The notes under the pieces are model-generated. The model made no database searches. It saw nothing but the letters and a program-made list of their open reading frames with translations, and was not told the DNA's origin. A program made the position numbers and the translations under genes. A stretch of DNA of 64,000 nt from CAWBLP01 sp963789495 (lineage in GTDB: Bacteria; Pseudomonadota; Alphaproteobacteria; Acetobacterales; Acetobacteraceae). Shown piece after piece: positions 1-8,006 of the stretch (within the stretch, counting starts at the first letter, position 1; each line of letters begins with the position of its first letter). The DNA lies in assembly GCA_963789495.1 (NCBI GenBank), contig CAWBLP010000005.1, forward strand, positions 310,001-374,000. Reading direction: 5' to 3'.

Positions 1-1
1 C

Positions 2-982
2 GGCTGGGTGCCGGAAACCGAGGAGGAGCGCGACGCCACTGGCGTAATGATCGGCTCCGGAATCGGCGGTCTGCAGACGATTTTCGAGGCATCGATCCAG
101 GTGCACGAAGGCCGCGCCCGGCGTCTGTCGCCGTTCTTCATCCCATCGGCCCTGATCAACCTGGCCTCTGGCAATCTGTCGATCAAATACGGCTTCAAGG
201 GGCCGAACCACTCGGTGGTGACAGCTTGTGCGACCGGCGTGCACGCGATCGGCGATGCGTCGCGGCTGATCATGCTGGGCGATGCCGACGTGATGGTCGC
301 CGGCGGCGCCGAGGCGACCGTCTGCGAGCTTGGCATTGCTGGATTCTGCGCCTCACGGGCGCTGTCTACCGGCTTCAACGATCGGCCTGCCGAGGCGTCT
401 CGCCCCTGGGACAAGGATCGAGATGGTTTCGTAATGGGCGAGGGCTCCGGCATTCTGGTGCTGGAGGAGTACGAGCACGCGAAGCGGCGTGGCGCCAAGA
501 TCTACGCGGAGATCGCGGGTTACGGCATGTCTGGTGACGCCTACCACATCACCGCTCCGGCGGATGGCCATGACGGCGCCTTCCGCTCAATGAAGGCGGC
601 GATGAAGAATGGCGGCGTCGATCCGGCCGACATCCAGTATGTCAATGCGCACGGGACCTCCACGCCCCTGGGCGACGATCTGGAGCTGGAGGCGGTGGAA
701 CGCCTGTTCGGCAACTCCGCGAGTGCTCTGGCAATGTCCTCTACCAAATCCGCCACGGGTCATTTGCTTGGTGCGGCCGGCGCGGTGGAGGCGATCTTCT
801 CCATCCTGGCAGTGCGCGACAATGTTGCACCGCCGACCTTGAATCTGGAGCAACCGAGCCGGGAAAGCCGCATCGACCGGGTGGCCAAAACCGCGCAGCA
901 GCGCAAGATCGAACTCGCTCTGTCCAACAGTTTCGGCTTTGGCGGCACCAACGCCTCCGTCATCTTCCGCGCCGCCGCCTGA
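2..982 (+). CDS. fabF: Beta-ketoacyl-ACP synthase II (FabF), 5' end outside window
   Basis: Elongating condensing enzyme of type II fatty acid synthesis in the cytoplasm; it joins malonyl-ACP to acyl-ACP. Only the last 326 codons lie here; the reading frame is open at the left edge, so the GTG at 8 is an internal valine and not the start. The thiolase-fold active-site residues are visible: the nucleophile Cys in TACATG, and the two His in NAHGTSTPLGD and in SATGHLLGAAG. The C terminus has the usual glycine-rich SFGFGGTNAS. The end overlaps the presumed start of mltG, the usual fabF-mltG arrangement. Identity is very secure; choice of FabF over FabB rests on overall resemblance. Confidence 0.95.
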   Translation, partial: GWVPETEEERDATGVMIGSGIGGLQTIFEASIQVHEGRARRLSPFFIPSALINLASGNLSIKYGFKGPNHSVVTACATGVHAIGDASRLIMLGDADVMVAGGAEATVCELGIAGFCASRALSTGFNDRPAEASRPWDKDRDGFVMGEGSGILVLEEYEHAKRRGAKIYAEIAGYGMSGDAYHITAPADGHDGAFRSMKAAMKNGGVDPADIQYVNAHGTSTPLGDDLELEAVERLFGNSASALAMSSTKSATGHLLGAAGAVEAIFSILAVRDNVAPPTLNLEQPSRESRIDRVAKTAQQRKIELALSNSFGFGGTNASVIFRAAA

Positions 983-1982
983 CGCAGGGCAGCCCGAGGC
1001 ACGCGTTGCTCTGCTCCGGGTCTGCCTGGCGCTGGTGGTTGTGGCTGCATGTTTTGCGGCGGGCGCTTGGGGCGGACGTTATGCGATGGATCGCCCCGGA
1101 CCGTTGCCGGATGAACGCGCCGTCGTCATTCCCCGCGGCGGTGTGACCGACGTGGCGGCCACCTTGCAGGCGCAGGAGATCATCGCCGCCCCGTTGCTGT
1201 TCCGGCTCCTGGTCGCGACCAGCGCTCGGGAAGGACCGGTGCATGCCGCGGAACTGCAATTTCCAGCCCACGCGTCCATGCGCCAGGTGCTGTCGGTGCT
1301 GCGGACGGCGCGACCGGTGGAGCACTTCCTGACCATTCCGGAGGGGCTGACGGCACATCAGATCGCGGCCTTGCTGGCAGGTGCCGACGCAGCAACCGGA
1401 TCAGTCTCGGTGCCGCCGGAGGGCAGCGTTCTGCCGCAGACCTATGCGTATGAGTACGGCACCGCACGGGCCGCCATTCTGGCCCGAGCCGAAGCCGCGA
1501 TGACCAAAGAACTCGCCGATGCCTGGGCCCATCGCGCGCCCGGCCTGGGTTTGGCCACCGCTCGCGAGGCGCTGATTCTCGCCAGCATCGTGGAACGCGA
1601 GACCGCCGTTCCGGCCGAGCGGCCGCATGTCGCGGCGGTGTTCCTCAATCGCCTGCGGGCCGGCATGCGGCTGCAGGCAGACCCGACCGTCGCCTATGCG
1701 GCGAGCGACGGGCGTGGCGCGCTGGATCGCAAACTGACCCGTGGCGATCTGGAGCGCGACGATCCATTCAACACCTATCGGAGCGCCGGGCTGCCACCTG
1801 GCCCGATCTGCTCGCCGGGCCTCGCGTCAATCCAGGCCGTGCTGCATCCCCAGGCGAGCGACGACCTGTATTTTGTCGCCGATGGCACTGGTGGCCACGT
1901 CTTTGCCCGCACCCTGCAGCAGCATGCACGCAACGTGGCGCAATGGCGGGCAATTCAATCGCGTGACGGAACCACGCGCTGA
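939..1982 (+). CDS. mltG: Endolytic murein transglycosylase MltG
   Basis: Inner-membrane lytic transglycosylase that cleaves nascent peptidoglycan glycan strands (YceG/MltG family). A single N-terminal membrane anchor lies at about residues 24-43, followed by the periplasmic domain. The catalytic-region signature ASIVERETAVPAERPHVA is present, with the expected Glu, followed by VFLNRLR and the C-terminal NTYRSAGLPPGPI motif. Length, 347 residues, is normal. The start is uncertain: this model uses a TTG inside the end of fabF (44-base overlap). The first in-frame ATG comes only after the membrane anchor, so it is too late. It is probably co-transcribed with fabF. Confidence 0.9.
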   Translation: MAAPTPPSSSAPPPDAGQPEARVALLRVCLALVVVAACFAAGAWGGRYAMDRPGPLPDERAVVIPRGGVTDVAATLQAQEIIAAPLLFRLLVATSAREGPVHAAELQFPAHASMRQVLSVLRTARPVEHFLTIPEGLTAHQIAALLAGADAATGSVSVPPEGSVLPQTYAYEYGTARAAILARAEAAMTKELADAWAHRAPGLGLATAREALILASIVERETAVPAERPHVAAVFLNRLRAGMRLQADPTVAYAASDGRGALDRKLTRGDLERDDPFNTYRSAGLPPGPICSPGLASIQAVLHPQASDDLYFVADGTGGHVFARTLQQHARNVAQWRAIQSRDGTTR

Positions 1983-2078
1983 CGTTACCGGCGGGCCGTC
2001 AGGCTGCGATGGCCAAAGTGCCGCCATTTCCCGGACGGGCGCGAGGTTCTGGTCTCGATCGGCTGGGCTCCATCCGTC

Positions 2079-2100
2079 ATGCCGGGCGAAGGCGCGGCAT
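2079..2100. repeat. Small intergenic inverted repeat, REP-like
   Basis: ATGCCG and CGGCAT arms flank a 10-base purine-rich loop in the 221-base gap between convergent mltG and the dehydrogenase gene. It resembles short palindromic intergenic elements of alphaproteobacteria and could act as a weak bidirectional terminator. There is no T-tract. No second full copy was noticed in the window. Confidence 0.25.
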
Positions 2101-2203
2101 CCACGGATTGCCTTCATCCGTACCGCCAGAGATCACGCCCGCCCACCGTCGCCCACTGTCCCGGTGAGCGCCGACCGAGCCAGACGCTACGTGACGGACC
2201 GCG

Positions 2204-3256
2204 TCATCCCTCCGGCCGGAATCCCATGATCCGCTCGAAGCGGTCGCAGTAGGCCGGCCACACCTCGGGATTGATCAGCCGCGGGGGGCGCTTGCCGTCC
2301 AGGATGTCCAGTACCTGTTCGGCGGCGAACCGAGCCATGTTCTCACGCGATTCCTCGGTCGCGCCGGCCGTGTGCGGGCTGACCAGCACGTTGTCGAACT
2401 TCAACAGCGGATGATCATGCGGCGGTGGCTCCTCTTCCCACACATCCAGGCCGGCGCCGGCAATCCGCTTTGCTGAGAGCGCTTCTGCCAGCGCCGCCTC
2501 GTCGTGGATGAAGCCGCGCGCCGTGGTGACGAAATACGCTTCGGGGCGCATCTGCGCGAAGGCGCGCGCGTCCATCATCCGCCGCGAGTCCCGGGTCAGC
2601 GGGCAGTGAACGGAAACGAAGTCCGCCTGCCGCAGCAGGTCGTCGAGTTCGACCTTCTCCGCGCCGCGCTGTTTCACCTGCTCCGCTGTCAGCAGCGGGT
2701 CGTATGCCAGAACCCGCATGTTGAACAGGCCGCGGCACAGTTCGGCGAGGCGGCTACCGACATTGCCGATGCCGATAACGCCAACGGTGCGGTTGAGCAG
2801 CTCGCGGCCGATATAGCCATTGCGTGGGATGTCCGGGCCGGCGCGCATCCGCCGGTCGGTCTCGATGATGCGCTTCGACAGCGTCAGCATCATTGCCAAC
2901 GCATGCTCCGCGACACCTTCCTTGTTGCCGCCGGACTGATTCACCACCGCCAGGCCCTGATCTGTGCAGGCATCCACATCGACCGGATCATAGCCCGCGC
3001 CGTTGGAGGAGACCGCGACCAGGTTCGGCGTGCGTCGCAACAAGGCCGCGCTGACATGGAAATGCGGTGCGATCACCTGGCGCGACGCGCCGACCTGAAA
3101 GACATGAGCCGCTGACAGGATCGGTGCGACCTCGTCGTCTGGACTTTCATTCTCCAGCCGGTCCAGCTGCACGTCCGGTCGCTGTGCCAGGATCTGCGCG
3201 TAGAGTGGTGAAGACAGGTATTTCACGTAGAACACGCGCTTGGTGTTCGGTGCCAT
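2204..3256 (-). CDS. D-isomer-specific 2-hydroxyacid dehydrogenase
   Basis: NAD(P)-dependent oxidoreductase of the phosphoglycerate-dehydrogenase superfamily that reduces 2-keto acids to D-2-hydroxy acids or the reverse; the substrate cannot be told from sequence. The Rossmann motif VGVIGIGNVGSRLAE is clear. The catalytic set is present: Arg in TTARG, Glu in DVWEEEP and His in SPHTAG. The start was set at the ATG preceded by GGGGGA at good spacing; an ATG five codons upstream is possible and lacks a ribosome site. It lies 63 bases downstream of a thiamine-diphosphate enzyme on the same strand, so the two may act on the same 2-keto acid. Confidence 0.88.
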   Translation of the reverse strand: MAPNTKRVFYVKYLSSPLYAQILAQRPDVQLDRLENESPDDEVAPILSAAHVFQVGASRQVIAPHFHVSAALLRRTPNLVAVSSNGAGYDPVDVDACTDQGLAVVNQSGGNKEGVAEHALAMMLTLSKRIIETDRRMRAGPDIPRNGYIGRELLNRTVGVIGIGNVGSRLAELCRGLFNMRVLAYDPLLTAEQVKQRGAEKVELDDLLRQADFVSVHCPLTRDSRRMMDARAFAQMRPEAYFVTTARGFIHDEAALAEALSAKRIAGAGLDVWEEEPPPHDHPLLKFDNVLVSPHTAGATEESRENMARFAAEQVLDILDGKRPPRLINPEVWPAYCDRFERIMGFRPEG

Positions 3257-3319
3257 GGTCGGTTCCCCCATTTTCGTCGTGGCAGGTTATTCGCGGTGCG
3301 AGTCCGGGGCGAGTCGGGT

Positions 3320-4939
3320 TCAGCCACGCCCGGGCGAGATGAATTCCCAGGGCGCGAACTCCTGGGTGATATCGGTCTGCACCTCGATCAGTGCCGGCGC
3401 GTGCGCGGCCAACGCTTCCGTTAACGCCGTGCGCAGCCCGGTTGCGTCGCTCACCTGCCAGGACGGCACGCCGAAACTCCGCGCGTACGTCTGGAAATCG
3501 GGATTGCGCAGGCTAGAGCCGGACTCCCGGCCCTCGAACAGCCGGCGCTGATCGCGCAGCACGTTGCCGTAGGCGCCGTTATTGAACAGCACGGTGACCA
3601 GGTTGATGCCGTGCTGCACGGCGGTCGCCAGTTCCGAACCGCCGAACAGGAAGCCACCATCGCCGGTCAATGACACGACGGCCCGGTCGGGACAGGCCAC
3701 TTTCACGCCGAGCGCGGTGGGAAATCCCGCGCCGAGCGTGCCGGAGAAGCCTGAGGTGATTAGAGACCGGGGCGTGTGGAACGGAAAGCCGAACCAGGAT
3801 ACGTAGCCTGCCTGCGTCATCTCATCGCAGAGAATGCCGTCCTCGGGCAGCACGGCACGGATCGCCTCCAGAAATCCCATTTGCGGTTGCACCGCCTGAA
3901 TTGCTTCCGCCGCCTCGGTTTTGGCGCGGGCGATGGCGGTGCTGCGGGCTGGATCATTGCGCGCCGACACGGCGGCGGTGAGCGCACGCGCTGCATCGGC
4001 GCTGTCGGCGACGATGCCGATATCCACTTTCAGCCGACGCATTTCCGCCGGATCGATGTCGACCCGCGCGACCTTCATCCCGGCCGGCATCGCGCCCCAA
4101 CGCATCGTCGGCACTTCCAGCCGCGTGCCGAATCCGATCAGCAGATCGGTGTCCCGCCACAGCCGATAGGCCGCCGGAATGGTCAGCCCGAGCGCATCGC
4201 GGTCGTCGATGATGCCACGGCCACCGCGGAAGGAGACCACCGGTGCACCGATCCGCTCGGCCAGCGCGCGGATTTCTGCCGCGGCGTGCAGCGCACCACC
4301 GCCGACCCACAGCATGGGCGAACGCGCACCATCGATCAGCTTGGTCAGCGCTTCGACTTTGGCGGTGTCCGGCACCGGGTTCGGATACACCGGCAGCGGG
4401 TCATGCGGCGTGACATCGGCCACTGCTGGGAACTGGTCCCAGGGCATCTCCAAAGCGACCGGACTGCGCCGCCCAGACTGCATTTCCTGAAACGCCCGCG
4501 CCACCAGATACGGTGCCTGGCTCGGGTGTTCGATCCGGTCGGCCCATTTCAACAGGCTGCGCAGTGTCGCAAGCTGGTCCGGCAGTTCGTGCAACGAGCC
4601 TCGGCCGCGACCGATCAGCGCACTCGGCACCTGGCCGGTCAGGCAGAGCACCGGCGCATTCACGCCCCAGGCAGTGGCGAGTGCCGCGGTCGTGTTCAGC
4701 ACTCCAGGACCGGGAACGACGGAATAAACGGCGGGACGGCCGGTCGCGCAGGCATAGCCAAGGGCCATGTATGCGGTGGTCTGCTCATGCCGTGCGTTGA
4801 TCAGGCGGAGCCGGTTGGAGGCGCGCGCAAACGCGTCGAACAAACCATAAACCTGTACACCGGGCAGGCCGAACACGGTGTCGATCCCGTGCCTCAGCAG
4901 ACTGTCGACGATCGCCTCTCCGCCGGTCATCCGTGCCAT
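3320..4939 (-). CDS. Thiamine-diphosphate-dependent enzyme (acetolactate synthase / benzoylformate decarboxylase type)
   Basis: A three-domain ThDP enzyme of 539 residues. The N-terminal PYR domain carries the catalytic Glu in NARHEQTTAYMA. The central domain (about 190-330) has a Rossmann-like fold. The C-terminal PP domain carries the ThDP/Mg motif starting GDGG and ending about 30 residues later in LFNN. Members decarboxylate or carboligate 2-keto acids. There is no small regulatory subunit gene nearby, so a biosynthetic IlvB role is unlikely; a catabolic ThDP lyase or decarboxylase acting with the dehydrogenase downstream is more plausible (inference). GAGGGAA precedes the ATG. It is divergent from the next gene across 42 bases. 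Confidence 0.85.
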   Translation of the reverse strand: MARMTGGEAIVDSLLRHGIDTVFGLPGVQVYGLFDAFARASNRLRLINARHEQTTAYMALGYACATGRPAVYSVVPGPGVLNTTAALATAWGVNAPVLCLTGQVPSALIGRGRGSLHELPDQLATLRSLLKWADRIEHPSQAPYLVARAFQEMQSGRRSPVALEMPWDQFPAVADVTPHDPLPVYPNPVPDTAKVEALTKLIDGARSPMLWVGGGALHAAAEIRALAERIGAPVVSFRGGRGIIDDRDALGLTIPAAYRLWRDTDLLIGFGTRLEVPTMRWGAMPAGMKVARVDIDPAEMRRLKVDIGIVADSADAARALTAAVSARNDPARSTAIARAKTEAAEAIQAVQPQMGFLEAIRAVLPEDGILCDEMTQAGYVSWFGFPFHTPRSLITSGFSGTLGAGFPTALGVKVACPDRAVVSLTGDGGFLFGGSELATAVQHGINLVTVLFNNGAYGNVLRDQRRLFEGRESGSSLRNPDFQTYARSFGVPSWQVSDATGLRTALTEALAAHAPALIEVQTDITQEFAPWEFISPGRG

Positions 4940-4981
4940 GCTACGCTTCCCTCTCTTCGTTCGCCGGAGAGGGAGAAGCAG

Positions 4982-5908
4982 ATGCTCGGTCTGGTCAACA
5001 CCCCCGATGGACCCGCACCGGTGATGCTGCGGGACCTGGCTGAGCCAAAACCGGCCGCGAATGAGGCGCTGGTGGCCGTGCGTGCATTTTCCCTGAACCG
5101 AGGTGAACTGCGATCCTTCGGCAACAATCCGGAAGGCTGGGTGCCGGGCCAGGATATCAGCGGAGAGGTGTTACAGCCGGCGGCGGACGGCAGCGGCCCG
5201 CCGGCTGGAGCCCGGATCGTCGCCCTGACCGATGATGGCGGCTGGGTGGAGCGTGTCGGGGTGCCGACACACCGGATCGCCATGCTTCCGGATAGTGTGA
5301 GTTTCGCGGCCGCTTCGGTGCTGCCGGTGGCTGGCCTGACGGCGCTGCGTACGCTGCGGCATGGGGCGCCGTTGCTGGGTCGGCGCGTATTGATCACCGG
5401 CGCTGCCGGCGGCGTCGGCCATCTGGCGGTGCAGCTTGCGGCGCGTTCCGGGGCATGGGTCACGGCGGTGGTCGGTTCACCATCTCGCGGCGCCGGGCTG
5501 CAGGACCTGGGTGCGGCGGAAATCGCCGTCGGCATCGATGCCGTCCAGCGCCGCTTTGCCCTCATCCTCGAATCCGCCGGGGGCGCATCCCTGACTGCCT
5601 CTTTGCGGCTGATCGAGCCTGGCGGTGTGATCGTGGTGTTCGGCAACTCTTCCGGCGAAACCAGCGCGCTGAGCTTTGCCGATTTTCGGGCGGCACAGAA
5701 CGCCAGGCTGCAAAGCTTTTTCTATTTCACTTCCGGGCCGGAGGAGCAGTTTGCCCCCGACCTTGCCTTGCTGGTTACGCTGGTCGCCACCGGTGCATTG
5801 CGCCCTCGCATCGGCTCGGAGCGAAGCTGGCGTTACCTGGCCGAGGTCGCGACCGCCTTGCGCGAGCGTCGTATCGGCGGCAAGGCGGTTTTCCACGTTT
5901 CGGGTTGA
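4982..5908 (+). CDS. Zinc-binding dehydrogenase / quinone oxidoreductase-like protein
   Basis: MDR-superfamily oxidoreductase of 308 residues. The N-terminal GroES-like domain contains SLNRGELR and the C-terminal NAD(P)-binding domain has ITGAAGGVGHLAVQLA. No structural-zinc cysteine cluster is visible, so it belongs to the zinc-free quinone-reductase-like branch. The ATG follows a strong GGAGAGGGAGAAG ribosome site. The frame stays open for 1.2 kb upstream, but that part is antisense to the ThDP enzyme and is not coding. Substrate unknown. Confidence 0.85.
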   Translation: MLGLVNTPDGPAPVMLRDLAEPKPAANEALVAVRAFSLNRGELRSFGNNPEGWVPGQDISGEVLQPAADGSGPPAGARIVALTDDGGWVERVGVPTHRIAMLPDSVSFAAASVLPVAGLTALRTLRHGAPLLGRRVLITGAAGGVGHLAVQLAARSGAWVTAVVGSPSRGAGLQDLGAAEIAVGIDAVQRRFALILESAGGASLTASLRLIEPGGVIVVFGNSSGETSALSFADFRAAQNARLQSFFYFTSGPEEQFAPDLALLVTLVATGALRPRIGSERSWRYLAEVATALRERRIGGKAVFHVSG

Positions 5909-6052
5909 ACCGCCTCCGGCAGAGGAACGGTCGAGGCCAAGAAAGAATTCTGCCCCCCTGTGCGCAGGATTTATTAATCCTGACGGAGCCGATTGACTGG
6001 CCGGCATCGTTCCTTTCTCGGGATAAAACCGTTCGGAAATGCCGTGAATTCC

Positions 6053-6081
6053 TTGACGTATCATCACACTTACGCGATAGT
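6053..6081 (+). promoter_or_regulatory. Sigma-70-type promoter for the TPS operon
   Basis: TTGACG, a 17-base spacer, then GATAGT, lying 41 bases before the transporter ATG in the gap after the oxidoreductase. It is the best promoter match in that gap and would drive the transporter, exoprotein, CHAT and kinase genes, whose intergenic gaps are short. Confidence 0.5.
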
Positions 6082-6121
6082 TCCGTAGCTCAGATTCAAA
6101 GCGCGCGCGAAATAGAGGCGA

Positions 6122-7945
6122 ATGGTGAAGCATAGGGGGGACGACCGGCACGTGCGCCGGACAGCAAGCTTGGCTGCACCTGTGAAATATGGGCTTTGGG
6201 GGGTTCTGCTCGCTGGCAGCATGCTGATGCATGGCGCGATGGCGCAAACACCGGGTGCAGTGCCGCAGCAACAGCTTCGACAAGTGCCGCAGGGTTCGCC
6301 GGTGCAGCGCGTATTGCCGCCGGCACCGCCCGCCGTCGCACCGGGCGCAGCGTTGCCCGCCTTGCCGCCACCGGGCGCCGAAGTGCCCAACCGGATGGTG
6401 CGGGTCTCCTCGGTCTCGGTGGATGGCGCCACGGCGTTTCCTGTCAGCGCGTTTGCCACGAATCTCGATGGCCTGACCGGCCCCGCAGTGCCGCTGCCGA
6501 AGATCGATGCCGCGCGACAGGCCATCCTGAAGGAATACCGCGCCGCCGGTTACGTTCTGACCACCGTCTCAGCCAAGCTGGATGCCAGCGGCCACCTACG
6601 CTTCATCATCACGGAAGGTCGCATCGCGAGCGTCAAGCTGGACGGCGATATCGGCCCGGCCGGAACCCAGGTTCTGCGATTCCTGCACCGGCTGACCGAA
6701 AAGCAGCCGATCGATGCCGCAACCCTGGAACGCTACCTGCTGCTCGCTCAGGACGTTCCCGGAGTCAGCCTGCGCGCGGTACTGCAGCCCTCAACCGACG
6801 AACCGGGTGCGTTGAACCTGATCGCGCAGGTCACGCGCCGCAAGGTTTCCGGTGTGGCTGCGTTCGATAATCGCGCGTTCGATCAGACCGGTCCGATCGA
6901 GGCGCTCGGCGTGCTCGACTTCAACAGCTTTTCCGAATTCGGCGAGCGCACTGAGTTCTCCTATTATCACACCTTCCCGAACAGCCAGAATTTCGGTCAG
7001 TTCTCGGAAGAAGTGTTTCTGGGTGGCTCCGGGCTGCGTTTTCGCGTCTATGCAGGCACCGGCATCGCGGTTCCCAGCGGCGGCGGCAACAGCGGCCTCG
7101 CTCTGCTGGATTATCACGGCACCACGTCCGTGCTTGGCGGCGTGCTGACCTATCCGGTGATCCGGTCGCGCCGCCAGACCTTGAACCTCTATGTCTCGCT
7201 CGATGCCATCGAGTCGGAGGTCAAAACCAACTCCTCCGGCAGTCTGTCTCGGGCCAGCTTCGATTCGTTGCGGGTCGCGCGGCTCGGTGAAGATTATGCG
7301 CTGTCCGATCTCTGGTTCGGCGCGAACCGGGCCGCCGTGAATGCGGTATCGCTGCGGCTGTCGCACGGTCTGCATGCGTTGGGTGCGCAACCGAATGATG
7401 TCGCAGGCTCGCGCCTCGCCCCGCGCACCAACGAGAAGACCGACTTCACCAAGGTCAACTTCGAAATCAGTCGCACGCAGACGCTGTTCTCACCCTGGGA
7501 GGGGGCGACGGTTTCGTTGATGGGTTTGCTGACCGGTCAGTGGAGCAACGATATTCTGCCGCCCGCAGAACAATTCTATCTGGGCGGCGCACGCTTCACC
7601 CGTGGTTACTATGCGGGCCAGATACCAGGCGACAAGGCATTGGCCACGACGGTCGAGCTGCAACTGAATACCGGCACGGACCTGTCTGTCTTTGGGTTTT
7701 CGGCCGATATCTCAACCCAGTTCTATCTGTTCTACGATTGGGGCCAGACTTGGCAGAATCAGGCCAGCGATGCACCGATGCATGTGGCCTCGGCCGGTGG
7801 CGGCGTTCGACTGCAGGTAACCCGCTACACCGAATTGGACTTTGAGGCGCTGGGCCGTTTCAACAAATACCCCGGCGGATCAGGGCCCAATATTTCCGGG
7901 CTTAATGGAATTGGATTGTACTGGCGTCTGCTAGGGCGCTTCTGA
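6122..7945 (+). CDS. Two-partner secretion outer-membrane transporter, ShlB/FhaC/HecB family
   Basis: TpsB-type Omp85 protein that recognises the TPS domain of its partner in the periplasm and threads it through the outer membrane. After a signal peptide ending near AMAQ (about residue 42) comes a Pro/Gln-rich stretch (45-90), then two POTRA domains (about 95-235), then a beta-barrel. The loop-6 signature appears as GGARFTRGYY, with the conserved Arg-Gly, and a second barrel motif reads LFYDWG. The chain ends in Phe, as expected for BAM-dependent insertion. Length 607 is normal. It is followed 61 bases later by the giant exoprotein. Confidence 0.93.
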   Translation: MVKHRGDDRHVRRTASLAAPVKYGLWGVLLAGSMLMHGAMAQTPGAVPQQQLRQVPQGSPVQRVLPPAPPAVAPGAALPALPPPGAEVPNRMVRVSSVSVDGATAFPVSAFATNLDGLTGPAVPLPKIDAARQAILKEYRAAGYVLTTVSAKLDASGHLRFIITEGRIASVKLDGDIGPAGTQVLRFLHRLTEKQPIDAATLERYLLLAQDVPGVSLRAVLQPSTDEPGALNLIAQVTRRKVSGVAAFDNRAFDQTGPIEALGVLDFNSFSEFGERTEFSYYHTFPNSQNFGQFSEEVFLGGSGLRFRVYAGTGIAVPSGGGNSGLALLDYHGTTSVLGGVLTYPVIRSRRQTLNLYVSLDAIESEVKTNSSGSLSRASFDSLRVARLGEDYALSDLWFGANRAAVNAVSLRLSHGLHALGAQPNDVAGSRLAPRTNEKTDFTKVNFEISRTQTLFSPWEGATVSLMGLLTGQWSNDILPPAEQFYLGGARFTRGYYAGQIPGDKALATTVELQLNTGTDLSVFGFSADISTQFYLFYDWGQTWQNQASDAPMHVASAGGGVRLQVTRYTELDFEALGRFNKYPGGSGPNISGLNGIGLYWRLLGRF

Positions 7946-8006
7946 AATGCAGGGCGGGTGCGTTGCGATGAGCGCTGCGACCACGCGGACCCCGGGAGAC
8001 TGATCG

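Noticed and set aside
3776..4981. A 402-codon 5' extension of the quinone-oxidoreductase-like gene
   Set aside because: It is antisense to the ThDP enzyme, and a strong ribosome site precedes the ATG at 4982.
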